In this document: positions 41,559-49,628 of the stretch, piece by piece
How the letters are laid out: each line of letters begins with the position of its first letter
Numbering within the stretch: position 1 is the first letter of the stretch
Assembly: GCF_014650035.1 (NCBI RefSeq)
Contig: NZ_BMUE01000005.1
Coordinates: 62,001-126,000, forward strand
Direction of reading: 5' to 3'
Source: Streptomyces lucensis JCM 4490
GTDB taxonomy: Bacteria; Actinomycetota; Actinomycetes; Streptomycetales; Streptomycetaceae
Length of the DNA: 64,000 nucleotides
Program-made: the position numbers and the translations under genes
The notes under the pieces: model-generated
Told to the model about the DNA's origin: nothing
Seen by the model: only the letters and a program-made list of their open reading frames with translations
The model's database searches: none

Positions 41559-41594
41559 GTCCGGAAGGTACGGGCCGTCCGGAAGGTACGGGCC
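41559..41594. repeat. 18-bp direct repeat
   Basis: GTCCGGAAGGTACGGGCC occurs twice without a gap (41559-41576, 41577-41594) just upstream of the NamZ-type gene. It may be part of its promoter region. Confidence 0.85.
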
Positions 41595-41687
41595 GTCTGT
41601 CGTGGTCGCGCGCGGGGGGCGGAGCCGCTCGGCGGACACCGCCCCGCCCCCCTTGAGGTTGCTGCAGTCACCCTTTCCTTTACACAT

Positions 41688-41701
41688 ACCGACTGGTTAG
41701 T
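41688..41701. promoter_or_regulatory. TetR operator candidate, SDR-ligase-TetR operon
   Basis: ACCGACTGGTTAGT lies 53 bases ahead of the SDR start and overlaps a possible -10, TAGTCT (41698-41703). It corresponds to the perfect palindrome GCCGACCGGTCGGT at 47164-47177. The TetR encoded third in this operon is the likely binder. Confidence 0.65.
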
Positions 41702-41753
41702 CTGGCCCGGTCAGCCGATGCGCGACGCGCGGGAGCCGTGCCGAAGGAGACCG

Positions 41754-42527
41754 ATGGTGGAAGCCGTGCAGGATGCGGGAGTGGTCGTCACCGGAGCGGG
41801 CGGCGGGATCGGGGCCGCGCTGGCCCGGCGGTTCGCCGCCGAGGGCGCCCGCGTGGTCGTCAACGACCTGGACGCGCAGGGGGCCGAGGCGGTCGCCGAG
41901 GAGATCGGCGGCATCGCCGTGCCCGGCGACGCCTCCGCGATCGTCGGTGAGGCGCGCGACGCGCTCGGCGGCACGGTCGACGTCTACTGCGCCAACGCGG
42001 GCGTCGCCTTCGAGGACGGCGGGGACGGCGGGCCGCTGGACGAGAGGTCCTGGGCGGCGGCCTGGGACGTCAACGTCATGGCGCACGTCCGCGCGGCCCA
42101 CCTGCTGCTGCCGGGCTGGCTGGAGCGGGGCGGCGGCCGGTTCGTGTCCACCGTGTCGGCGGCCGGACTCCTCACCATGATCGGCGCCCCCTCCTACAGC
42201 GTCACCAAGCACGGCGCCTACGCCTTCGCCGAGTGGCTCTCGCTCACCTACCGCCACCGGGGCCTGAAGGTGCACGCGATCTGCCCGCAGGGCGTGCGCA
42301 CCGACATGCTGACGGCCACCGGCAGCGCGGGCGACCTGGTGCTCCGGCCGACCGCGATCGAACCGGACGCCGTCGCCGACGCCCTGTTCCAGGGCATCGC
42401 CGAGGACCGCTTCCTGATCCTGCCGCACCCCGAGGTCGCCGAGTACTACCAGGCGCGGGCCGCCGCCCCCGACCGCTGGCTGGCCGGCATGAACCACATC
42501 CAGCGCAAGTGGGAGGCCGCCCGGTGA
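41754..42527 (+). CDS. Short-chain dehydrogenase/reductase
   Basis: The 257-residue enzyme has the Rossmann motif GAGGGIGAALARRF near residue 14, NAG in YCANAGVAFED near 82, catalytic Ser in VSTVSAAGLLTM near 132, and YSVTKHGAYAFAEW (Tyr and Lys) near 147-151. CPQGVRTDML follows. NAD(P)-dependent oxidation of a hydroxyl, probably a 3-hydroxyacyl-CoA step, fits the operon. AAGGAG precedes ATG. Its TGA overlaps the GTG of the ligase gene, so translation is coupled. Confidence 0.92.
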   Translation: MVEAVQDAGVVVTGAGGGIGAALARRFAAEGARVVVNDLDAQGAEAVAEEIGGIAVPGDASAIVGEARDALGGTVDVYCANAGVAFEDGGDGGPLDERSWAAAWDVNVMAHVRAAHLLLPGWLERGGGRFVSTVSAAGLLTMIGAPSYSVTKHGAYAFAEWLSLTYRHRGLKVHAICPQGVRTDMLTATGSAGDLVLRPTAIEPDAVADALFQGIAEDRFLILPHPEVAEYYQARAAAPDRWLAGMNHIQRKWEAAR

Positions 42528-44203
42528 CCTTCTCCCGCTACGCGTCGCGCCCCTGGCTGGCCCTCCTCGACGACGCCCAGCGTGCTCCCGTCGCCCCGGC
42601 GGACTCCCTCGTGCACGCCCTGCGCGGCGCCGTCGCCGAGGCCCCCGACCGCACGTTCCTCGCCTACTTCGACGCCCGCCTGAGCTACCGCGAGGTGGAC
42701 CGGCTGAGCGACTCCGTCGCCGCCCACCTCGCCGAGCGCGGGCTGGAGCGCGGCGACCGGGTGGCCGTCCTGCTGCAGAACTCGCCGCACTTCGTGCTGG
42801 CGGTGCTCGGCGCCTGGAAGGCGGGCGCGACCGTCGTCCCGGTCAACCCCATGTACAAGTCGGGCGAGGTGGCGCACGTCCTGCGGGACGGCGAGGTGAC
42901 CGCGCTGGTCTGCTCCGACCGGGCCTGGGAGGCGTACCTCAGGGACACGGCCGCCGGCTCGCCGGTGCGCATCGTGCTGACCGGCTGCGAGCGGGACTTC
43001 CAGACCCGCGACGACGCCCGCGTGCTCAACTTCGAGCGACTGCCCGAGGCCCCGGACGCCGACGACCTGGTGACCGTCGCCCGGCAGGGCGGCCGGGCGC
43101 CCGAGGGCCGTGCGCCGGGCCCGGACGACATCGCCCTGATCAGCTACACCTCGGGCACCAGCGGCACCCCCAAGGGCGCCACCAACACGCACCGCAACAT
43201 CATGTACAACGCCGAGCGGCAGCGCACCGGGCTCCGGCTGCCCGAGGCGCCCGTCTACTACGCGCTCGCGCCCCTCTTCCACATCACCGGCATGGTCTGC
43301 CAGTTCGCCGCCTGCCTGAACAGCGCGGGCACCCTCGTGCTCGGCTACCGCTTCGAACCCGGGGCCGTCCTGGACGCCTTCGCCGAGCACCGCCCGCACT
43401 ACACCGTGGGACCCTCCACCGCCTACATGGCGCTCGCCGCCCACCCGGACGTCACCCGCGAGCACTTCGCCTCCTTCGTGAACCTCTCCTCGGGCGGCGC
43501 CCCCGTGCCGCCGGCCCTGGTGGAGAAGTTCGCCGGGCGGCTCGGGCCGTACATCCGCGTGGGCTACGGCCTGACCGAGTGCACCGGCCCCTGCGCCGCC
43601 GTCCCGCCCGGCCTCCGGGCGCCCGTCGACCCGGTCTCCGGAACGCTCTCCGTGGGCCTGCCCGGCGCGGACACGCTCGTGCGCATCGTGGACGAGCTGG
43701 GCGAGGAGGTGCCGTTCGGAGAACCGGGCGAGATCGTCGTCAGCGGGCCCCAGGTGGTGCCCGGCTACTGGCGGCGCCCGGAGGCCACCGCCCGGACCTT
43801 CCCGGACGGCGAGCTGCGCACCGGAGACATCGGGTTCCTCGACGAACAGGGCTGGCTGTACGTCGTCGACCGCAAGAAGGACATGATCAACGCGTCCGGC
43901 TTCAAGGTGTGGCCGCGCGAGGTCGAAGACGTCCTGTACACCCACCCGGCGGTGCGCGAGGCGGCCGTCGTCGGCGTCCCCGACGGCTACCGTGGGGAGA
44001 CCGTCAAGGCGTACATCAGCCTTCGTCCCGGTGCCGGGACGGACCCGGATGAACTGGCGGCGTACTGCAAGGAGAGACTGGCCGCCTACAAGTACCCGCG
44101 CCAGGTGGAGATCCTGCCGGACCTGCCCAAGACGGCGAGTGGCAAGATCCTCCGTCGGGAACTGCGTTCCCGAGCGCACGACAACAGCGACGCCGGTCAG
44201 TAG
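42524..44203 (+). CDS. Acyl-CoA ligase (AMP-forming)
   Basis: The 559-residue adenylating enzyme activates a carboxylic acid to its CoA ester. The P-loop ISYTSGTSGTPKGATNTH lies near residue 208, the acyl-pocket stretch YYALAPLFHITGMVCQFA near 245, and VGYGLTECTGPCAA near 345. ELRTGDIGFLDEQGWLYVVDRKKD is near 430, and the hinge and catalytic Lys are in LPKTASGKILRREL near 535. It is of the medium/long-chain type. GTG 42524 overlaps the SDR stop. It provides the entry step for the acyl pathway encoded here and in the 44.9-47.1 kb pair. Confidence 0.93.
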   Translation: MTFSRYASRPWLALLDDAQRAPVAPADSLVHALRGAVAEAPDRTFLAYFDARLSYREVDRLSDSVAAHLAERGLERGDRVAVLLQNSPHFVLAVLGAWKAGATVVPVNPMYKSGEVAHVLRDGEVTALVCSDRAWEAYLRDTAAGSPVRIVLTGCERDFQTRDDARVLNFERLPEAPDADDLVTVARQGGRAPEGRAPGPDDIALISYTSGTSGTPKGATNTHRNIMYNAERQRTGLRLPEAPVYYALAPLFHITGMVCQFAACLNSAGTLVLGYRFEPGAVLDAFAEHRPHYTVGPSTAYMALAAHPDVTREHFASFVNLSSGGAPVPPALVEKFAGRLGPYIRVGYGLTECTGPCAAVPPGLRAPVDPVSGTLSVGLPGADTLVRIVDELGEEVPFGEPGEIVVSGPQVVPGYWRRPEATARTFPDGELRTGDIGFLDEQGWLYVVDRKKDMINASGFKVWPREVEDVLYTHPAVREAAVVGVPDGYRGETVKAYISLRPGAGTDPDELAAYCKERLAAYKYPRQVEILPDLPKTASGKILRRELRSRAHDNSDAGQ

Positions 44204-44220
44204 GCGACGAGGAAAGGCAG

Positions 44221-44823
44221 GTGGCGGCAGTGCCCAGGACGACGGACGGGGACGGCACGCCCGTGCCCCAGCGGCTGCTGGCCGCCGCCACCCGGCTCTT
44301 CGCCGAGCAGGGGTACGACCGTACCTCCGTGCAGGAGATCGTGGAGGCGGCCGGTGTCACCAAGGGGGCGCTGTACCACTACTTCGGCTCCAAGGACGAC
44401 CTGCTGCACGAGGTGTACGCGCGCATGCTGCGCGTCCAGCAGGAGCGTCTCGACGCGTTCGCGGACGCCGACGAGCCGGTCGACAGGCGGCTGAGGGCCG
44501 CGGCGGCGGACGTCGTCGTCACGACGATCGAGCACCTCGACGACGCGATGATCTTCTTCCGCTCGATGCACCACCTGAGCCCGGAGAAGAACAAGCAGGT
44601 CCGCGCCGAGCGCCGCCGCTACCATGAGCGGTTCCGCGCGCTCGTCGAGGAGGGCCAGAAGACGGGCGTCTTCTCCACCGCGACCCCGGCCGACCTGATC
44701 GTGGACTACCACTTCGGCTCGGTCCACCACCTGTCGACCTGGTACCGCCCCGAGGGCCCGCTCACCCCCCAGCAGGTCGCCGACCACCTCGCCGACCTGC
44801 TGCTGCGGGCGCTGCGGCCGTAG
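44221..44823 (+). CDS. TetR-family regulator of the acyl catabolic locus
   Basis: The 200-residue regulator has DNA-binding helices at residues 17-62: RLLAAATRLFAEQGYDRTSV, EIVEAAGVTKGALYHYFGSK. It is the third gene of the SDR-ligase operon (17-base gap). GTG 44221 follows AGGAAAGGC. Two CCGACYGGTYRG palindromes, one ahead of this operon and one ahead of the facing phosphotransferase/dehydrogenase pair, are its expected sites. The inducer is probably an acyl-CoA made by the ligase. Confidence 0.9.
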   Translation: MAAVPRTTDGDGTPVPQRLLAAATRLFAEQGYDRTSVQEIVEAAGVTKGALYHYFGSKDDLLHEVYARMLRVQQERLDAFADADEPVDRRLRAAAADVVVTTIEHLDDAMIFFRSMHHLSPEKNKQVRAERRRYHERFRALVEEGQKTGVFSTATPADLIVDYHFGSVHHLSTWYRPEGPLTPQQVADHLADLLLRALRP

Positions 44824-44835
44824 CAGGGCACGCGC

Positions 44836-44864
44836 GAGGGGCGGCCGCCCGGCGACCGCCCCTC
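44836..44864. terminator. Bidirectional hairpin between TetR and dehydrogenase genes
   Basis: GAGGGGCGG (44836-44844) and CCGCCCCTC (44856-44864) pair perfectly over an 11-base loop between convergent stops. Confidence 0.65.
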
Positions 44865-44876
44865 GTCCTCGCGTCC

Positions 44877-46091
44877 CTACAGGTACTTCTTCAGCTCCCG
44901 CCGCGCAAGCGACCGCTGGTGGACCTCGTCCGGGCCGTCGGCGAGCATCAGGGTGCGGGCGCTCGCGTACAGCTCGGCCAGCGGGAAGTCCTGGCTCACG
45001 CCGCCCGCGCCGTGCAGCTGGATCGCCCGGTCCAGGATGCCGACCACCGCACGCGGGGTGGCGATCTTGATGGCCTGGATCTCCGTGTGGGCGCCCCGGT
45101 TGCCGACCGTGTCCATCAGCCAGGCCGTCTTCAGCACCAGCAGCCGCAGCTGCTCGACGGTGACCCGGGCGTCGGCGATCCAGTTCTGCACCACGCCCTG
45201 CTGCGCCAGCGCCTTGCCGAACGCCGTCCGGGAGACGGCCCGCCGGCACATCAGATCGATCGCCCGCTCGGCCATGCCGATCAGCCGCATGCAGTGGTGG
45301 ATGCGGCCGGGACCGAGCCGGGCCTGGGCGATGGCGAAGCCGCCGCCCTCCTCGCCGATCAGGTTGGACGCCGGCACGCGCGCGTGGTCGAAGACCACCT
45401 CGGCGTGGCCGCCGTGGGAGTGGTCCTCGTAGCCGAAGACCTGCATCGCGCGCGTGACGGTCACGCCCGGGGTGTCGCGCGGGACCAGGACCATGGACTG
45501 CTGGCGCCGGATGTCCGGCCCGTCCGGGTCCGTCTTGCCCATCACGATGAAGATCCTGCAGTCGGGGTTCATCGCCCCGGAGATGTACCACTTGCGGCCG
45601 GTGACGACGTACTCGTCGCCGTCCCGCTCGATGTGCGTGGTGATGTTCGTGGCGTCCGAGGAGGCGACCTCCGGCTCGGTCATCGCGAACGCCGAGCGGA
45701 TCTCGCCCGCCAGCAGCGGCTCCAGCCACTGCTTCCTCTGCCGCTCGTCACCGAACTGCGCCAGCACCTCCATGTTCCCGGTGTCGGGCGCGGCGCAGTT
45801 CGTCGCGGTCGGCGCGAGGTGCGGGGACCGGCCGGTGATCTCCGCGAGCGGCGCGTACTGCAGGTTCGTCAGGCCGGCGCCGTACTCGGCGTCCGGCAGG
45901 AACAGGTTCCACAGGCCCTGCCTGCGGGCCTCGGCCTTCAGCTCCTCGATCACCGCCGGGGTGTCCCACGGCGAGGCCAGCGCGGCCCGCTGCTCCTCGG
46001 CGACCGCCTCGGCCGGGTACACGTGCTCGTCCATGAAGGCGAGGAGCCTGGCGCGCAGTTCCTCGGTGCGCGCGTCGAACGCGAAGTCCAT
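44877..46091 (-). CDS. ACAD10/11-type acyl-CoA dehydrogenase
   Basis: The 404-residue flavoenzyme carries FAMTEPEVASSDATNITTHI near residue 135, RKWYISGAMNPDCRIFIVMG near 162, FGYEDHSHGGHAEVVFDHAR near 208, and HGAGGVSQDFPLAELYASAR near 355. Where ordinary acyl-CoA dehydrogenases have YEGT with the catalytic Glu, it reads MLADGPDEVHQ, the ACAD10/ACAD11 pattern with Asp. Its ATG lies 6 bases after the stop of the phosphotransferase gene; together they correspond to the two domains fused in the animal proteins. In those, the pair turns a 4-hydroxyacyl-CoA, via its phosphate, into a normal enoyl-CoA. Confidence 0.88.
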   Translation of the reverse strand: MDFAFDARTEELRARLLAFMDEHVYPAEAVAEEQRAALASPWDTPAVIEELKAEARRQGLWNLFLPDAEYGAGLTNLQYAPLAEITGRSPHLAPTATNCAAPDTGNMEVLAQFGDERQRKQWLEPLLAGEIRSAFAMTEPEVASSDATNITTHIERDGDEYVVTGRKWYISGAMNPDCRIFIVMGKTDPDGPDIRRQQSMVLVPRDTPGVTVTRAMQVFGYEDHSHGGHAEVVFDHARVPASNLIGEEGGGFAIAQARLGPGRIHHCMRLIGMAERAIDLMCRRAVSRTAFGKALAQQGVVQNWIADARVTVEQLRLLVLKTAWLMDTVGNRGAHTEIQAIKIATPRAVVGILDRAIQLHGAGGVSQDFPLAELYASARTLMLADGPDEVHQRSLARRELKKYL

Positions 46092-46097
46092 GTGCGG

Positions 46098-47120
46098 TCA
46101 GCCTTCCTGAAGGGTCGTCAGTCCATGGTCGATGAAGACGGGCACGAGGTCGCCGATGCGGTCGAAGCCGCGTCCGACCGTCTGGCCCAGCGTGTACCGG
46201 TAGTGGATGCCCTCCAGGATCACGGCGAGCTTGAACCAGGCGAACGCCGTGTACCAGGACACCGCGGAGACGTCGCGCCCCGAGCGAGCGGCGTACCGTT
46301 CGACCAGTTCGGCCGGGGAGGGGTGGCCGGGGGCCTCGGCGGTGGTGGAGACGGGGGAGTGCGCCATGCCCAGCGGCCGGCTGTACATCACCAGCAGGCC
46401 GAGGTCGGTGAGCGGGTCGCCGAGCGTCGACATCTCCCAGTCGAGGATCGCCTTGATCTCGTCGTCGTCCCCGATCAGGACGTTGTCGAGGCGGTAGTCG
46501 CCGTGCACGACGGCCGGGGCGGGGGACGTCGGCAGGGCCCGGCCGAGGGCCGCGTGCAGCTCGTCGATGCCGCGCAGCTCGCGGTTGCGGGAGGCGTCCA
46601 GCTGCTTGCCCCACCGGCGCAGCTGGCGGTCCAGGAAGCCCTCCGGGCGGCCGAAGTCACCGAGGCCCACCTCGGCGGGGTCCACGGCGTGCAGCTCGAC
46701 CAGGGTGTCCACCAGGGACAGCACCGCGTTCCGGGTGCGCTCCGCACCCAGCGGTGCGAGCTGCTGGGCGGTGCGGTACGGGGTGCCCTCCATGAACTCC
46801 ATCACGTAGAACGGCGCCCCGAGCACCTCCTCGTCCTCGCACAGCAGCACCGGCCGCGGGACCGGCACCCGGGTGGGGTGCAGGGCGCTGATCACCCGGT
46901 GCTCGCGCTTCATGTCGTGCGCGGTGGCCAGGACGTGGCCCAGCGGGGGGCGCCGTACGACCCACCGGGAGGCGCCGTCGGAGAGCGCGTAGGTGAGGTT
47001 CGACCGTCCGCCCTCGATCAGCCGGCCGGTCAGCGGGCCGTGTACCAGGCCGGGGCGCTCGCGGTCGAGCAGGGCGCGCAGCCGGTCCAGGTCGAGTCCC
47101 GGCGGGTGGTCGGCGCTCAT
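46098..47120 (-). CDS. APH-type phosphotransferase (ACAD10/11 kinase-domain-like)
   Basis: The 340-residue kinase-fold protein has GRLIEGGRSNLTYALSDGA near residue 32 as its ATP loop, VVRRPPLGH with Arg rather than Lys, FYVMEFMEGTPYR near 104, catalytic HGDYRLDNVLIGD near 207, and ILDWEMSTLGDPLTDLG near 226. Antibiotic phosphotransferases share the fold, but this subtype is found with acyl-CoA dehydrogenases. Partner and spacing suggest it phosphorylates a 4-hydroxyacyl-CoA. AGGAG precedes ATG 47120, and a CCGACCGGTCGG palindrome lies 45 bases upstream. Confidence 0.87.
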   Translation of the reverse strand: MSADHPPGLDLDRLRALLDRERPGLVHGPLTGRLIEGGRSNLTYALSDGASRWVVRRPPLGHVLATAHDMKREHRVISALHPTRVPVPRPVLLCEDEEVLGAPFYVMEFMEGTPYRTAQQLAPLGAERTRNAVLSLVDTLVELHAVDPAEVGLGDFGRPEGFLDRQLRRWGKQLDASRNRELRGIDELHAALGRALPTSPAPAVVHGDYRLDNVLIGDDDEIKAILDWEMSTLGDPLTDLGLLVMYSRPLGMAHSPVSTTAEAPGHPSPAELVERYAARSGRDVSAVSWYTAFAWFKLAVILEGIHYRYTLGQTVGRGFDRIGDLVPVFIDHGLTTLQEG

Positions 47121-47163
47121 ACATCACTCCTGTGGGCGGGCGAACGAGAACATGATTCATGAT

Positions 47164-47177
47164 GCCGACCGGTCGGT
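47164..47177. promoter_or_regulatory. TetR operator candidate, phosphotransferase-dehydrogenase operon
   Basis: The core CCGACCGGTCGG (47165-47176) is a perfect 12-base palindrome 44 bases ahead of the phosphotransferase gene. It also lies 190 bases ahead of the divergent oxidoreductase gene. It is the counterpart of the site at 41688-41701. Confidence 0.7.
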
Positions 47178-47366
47178 ATGTCGTCCAGTGCGTGTGGCGA
47201 ACCTGGCGTGAAACGTGACCGGAGCCACCCTAGGCCGACGGACGGAGGGTGGTCATCGTGCCCGTCCCGGGTACCGGACGCCGACGAAGGACACGCTGCC
47301 ACGCGAACGGGGCACATCGGGACGTACCGCTTGCGTGGCGCACGACTACCCCGGAGGGTCGAGGAC

Positions 47367-48314
47367 ATGAAGGGCATCAGCTACAGCCGCTACGGCGGAC
47401 CCGAGGTGCTGGAGTACGGCGAGCTGCGCGACCCCAAGGTCGGCCCCGACCAGGTCCTGGTCGAGGTGCGCGCGGCGGCCGTGAACCCGGTCGACTGGAA
47501 GTGCCGCGAGGGCTACCTGGACGGTCTGCTGGACGCCGTGTTCCCGGTGATCCCGGGCTGGGACGTCAGCGGGGTGGTCGTCCGGCCCGGCGCCGCGGTG
47601 AGCGAGTTCTCCGCCGGCGACGAGGTGATCGGGTACGTCCGCGAGGACTTCCTGTCCCGGGGCACCTTCGCCGAGTACGTCGCCGCGCCCGTGCGCACGC
47701 TGGCCCGCAAGCCCCGCAACCTGTCCTTCGAGGAGGCCGCCGGACTCCCGCTGGCCGGGCTCACCGCCTACCAGGTGCTGGTCAAGGTGCTGGGGGCCGG
47801 CCGCGGGGACACCGTGCTGGTGCACGCGGCGGCCGGCGGGGTCGGCTCCCTGGCCGTCCAGATCGCCGTCCATCTCGGCGCCCGGGTGATCGGCACCGCG
47901 AGCGAACGCAACCACGACTACGTACGCGGCCTCGGCGGCGAGCCGGTGACCTACGGCGAGGGCCTGGCCGAACGGGTGCGCGGGCTCGCCCCGGAAGGCG
48001 TGGACGCGGTCTTCGACACCATCGGCGGCGACACCCTCACGGCCTCCGCCCACCTCCTCGCCTCCGGGGGCCGGCTGGCCTCGATCGCCGATCCGGAGGT
48101 CGTGAGTCACGGCGGCCGCTACCACTTCGTCCGCCCGGACGCCGGGGACCTGGCGGAACTCACCCGGCTGGCGGAACAGGGGGCTGTGGGCGTGCATGTC
48201 CAGGAGACGTTCCCGCTGGCCCGCGCGGCGGACGCGCACCGCCTGAACCAGGAGGGCCGCACCCGCGGCAAGATCGTCGTGACGCCGGGTGGCGGGACCG
48301 GCGGGCCCTCCTGA
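47367..48314 (+). CDS. NADP-dependent quinone oxidoreductase-like (MDR) enzyme
   Basis: The 315-residue medium-chain reductase without zinc ligands starts MKGISYSRYGGPEVLEYGEL. AAAVNPVDWKCREGYLDG lies near residue 38, the cofactor loop VLVHAAAGGVGSLAVQIAVH near 150, and FDTIGGDTLTASAHLL near 215. It reduces enones or quinones with NADPH. GGAGGGTCGAGG lies ahead of ATG 47367. It is divergent from the phosphotransferase gene and may share its regulation, though the operator is rather far. Confidence 0.88.
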   Translation: MKGISYSRYGGPEVLEYGELRDPKVGPDQVLVEVRAAAVNPVDWKCREGYLDGLLDAVFPVIPGWDVSGVVVRPGAAVSEFSAGDEVIGYVREDFLSRGTFAEYVAAPVRTLARKPRNLSFEEAAGLPLAGLTAYQVLVKVLGAGRGDTVLVHAAAGGVGSLAVQIAVHLGARVIGTASERNHDYVRGLGGEPVTYGEGLAERVRGLAPEGVDAVFDTIGGDTLTASAHLLASGGRLASIADPEVVSHGGRYHFVRPDAGDLAELTRLAEQGAVGVHVQETFPLARAADAHRLNQEGRTRGKIVVTPGGGTGGPS

Positions 48315-48325
48315 GACGGGGCGGG

Positions 48326-48637
48326 TCAGACCACCAGCACGGCCGCGCACACCGCCATCGACACCGCGCACAGGACCGCCGCCGAGGCGTGCCGGGGGGC
48401 GAGCGCGGGCGGCGGGGAGGCGGAGGCCAGGGTGCGGATGCGCAGGTGGGCCACGCGCAGGAAGCCCAGCCACAGGGCGCAGCACAGCGCGCACACGGCG
48501 ATTCCGGTGGCCGACCCGTCGTGCAGCGCCGTCTTCACGGCGAGCACGGCGGCCACGGCCGCGGAAAGGGTCGTGCGCCGCCAGGCCAGCCGGGTGCGCT
48601 CGGGCTGCAGTCCGGGGTCCCGGTCCGCGCGGTTCAT
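48326..48637 (-). CDS. Small DUF202 membrane protein (second of pair)
   Basis: The 103-residue protein starts with LQPERTRLAWRRTTLSAAVA, the DUF202 signature, and has three membrane helices (residues 25-45, 47-65, 80-102). Its ATG overlaps the stop of the upstream YidH-like gene by 4 bases, so the two small membrane proteins are made together and probably pair. The function of the family is unknown. Confidence 0.82.
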   Translation of the reverse strand: MNRADRDPGLQPERTRLAWRRTTLSAAVAAVLAVKTALHDGSATGIAVCALCCALWLGFLRVAHLRIRTLASASPPPALAPRHASAAVLCAVSMAVCAAVLVV

Positions 48638-49026
48638 CCCTCGCCCCGGAACAGCACCACCACGACCATCGCCACGGCGACCACCGCGACGACCAGGCTG
48701 AGCAGCGGCGGGAACCGGGACGCGGGCAGGTCCTCGCCGCGCCGCATCGCCCGCTCGCAGCGCACCCAGTGGTTCACCGCCCGCAGGGAACACAGCACAC
48801 CGGCGCCCAGCAGCGCGAGCGCCAGACCGACCCGCCACGCCCAGCGCAGGTCCGGCAGGAACTGGTCCACCGCGAATCCGCCGCCGATCAGCGCGAGCGC
48901 GGTCCGCAGCCAGGCGAGGAAGGTGCGCTCGTTGGCCAGCGAGAAGCGGTAGTCGGGCGTGCCGCCCTCCTGACGCACCTGTTCCGGCGCGAACCACAGC
49001 CGGATGTTCCGCACGAACTCGCTCAC
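48634..49026 (-). CDS. YidH-like DUF202 membrane protein (first of pair)
   Basis: The 130-residue protein has a short cytoplasmic start, then YRFSLANERTFLAWLRTALA, the YidH/DUF202 motif, and three helices (about 38-55, 64-85, 105-127). GTG 49026 gives the conserved length. It is translationally coupled to the next DUF202 gene. No function is known. Confidence 0.85.
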   Translation of the reverse strand: MSEFVRNIRLWFAPEQVRQEGGTPDYRFSLANERTFLAWLRTALALIGGGFAVDQFLPDLRWAWRVGLALALLGAGVLCSLRAVNHWVRCERAMRRGEDLPASRFPPLLSLVVAVVAVAMVVVVLFRGEG

Positions 49027-49047
49027 GGCGACGACCCTACCGGCGTC

Positions 49048-49563
49048 TCACCGGCCGGACCGGAACGCCCTCAGCCGCCCGTACGCGGCCAGGCCGTCCG
49101 GCACCCACTCCCAGTCGCCGAGCCGCCGCTCGATCTCCTCCTCGGGCAGGAAGCCGTACCACTGGACCTCCTCCACCTGGGGGCTCACCGGCAGCTCGCA
49201 GCGCACCTCGTACACCGCCGACCACCAGCTCTTGCCCGCCCCGTCGTCGTACAGGAACTTGAACAGGAACTCCGGCCGCGGCAGCCCGCTCACGCCCAGC
49301 TCCTCCTCGGCCTCCCGCAGGGCCGCCTCGTCGTAGGACTCGCCCGCCCCCACGACCCCGCCGACGAACATGTCGTACAGGGCGGGGAAGACCAGCTTCG
49401 TCGCCGTGCGCCGGTGCACGAAGAGCCGGCCGGCCTCGTCCCGGGCCTGGACGAACACGCAGCGGTGCCGCAGTCCGCGGGCGTACGCCTCGCCACGCGG
49501 GACCTGGGCGACGACCTGGTCGTTCTCGTCGACGATGTCGAGGATCTCGTCAGCAGGATTCAT
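49048..49563 (-). CDS. NUDIX hydrolase
   Basis: The 171-residue protein has the NUDIX box GGVVGAGESYDEAALREAEEELGV complete near residues 66-89 (G-x5-E-x7-RE-x2-EE-x-G). The start ILDIVDENDQVVAQVPRGEA and FVHRRTATKLVFPALYDMFV resemble the IPP-isomerase/YfcD branch. It cleaves a nucleoside-diphosphate-linked compound, with Mg2+; the substrate is unknown. ATG 49563 follows a G-run; a TTG 12 bases upstream is possible. It lies 21 bases ahead of the DUF202 pair on the same strand. Confidence 0.92.
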   Translation of the reverse strand: MNPADEILDIVDENDQVVAQVPRGEAYARGLRHRCVFVQARDEAGRLFVHRRTATKLVFPALYDMFVGGVVGAGESYDEAALREAEEELGVSGLPRPEFLFKFLYDDGAGKSWWSAVYEVRCELPVSPQVEEVQWYGFLPEEEIERRLGDWEWVPDGLAAYGRLRAFRSGR

Positions 49564-49628
49564 CCCCCCATCCAACCAGCCGCCCCGGCGGCATCAGGGC
49601 CTGGAGCCCGTGATCCGGGACGGGGTCC

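Noticed and set aside
38931..41687. A single 918-codon frame joining the alpha/beta hydrolase to sequence antisense or out of frame with the NamZ-type gene
   Set aside because: The hydrolase homology starts at ATG 40235 with its own GAGGGAG site; the upstream part is out of frame with the DUF1343 gene.
46098..47120. Aminoglycoside resistance phosphotransferase
   Set aside because: The fold is shared, but the pairing with an ACAD10/11-type dehydrogenase and the shared acyl-CoA regulator point to metabolism.
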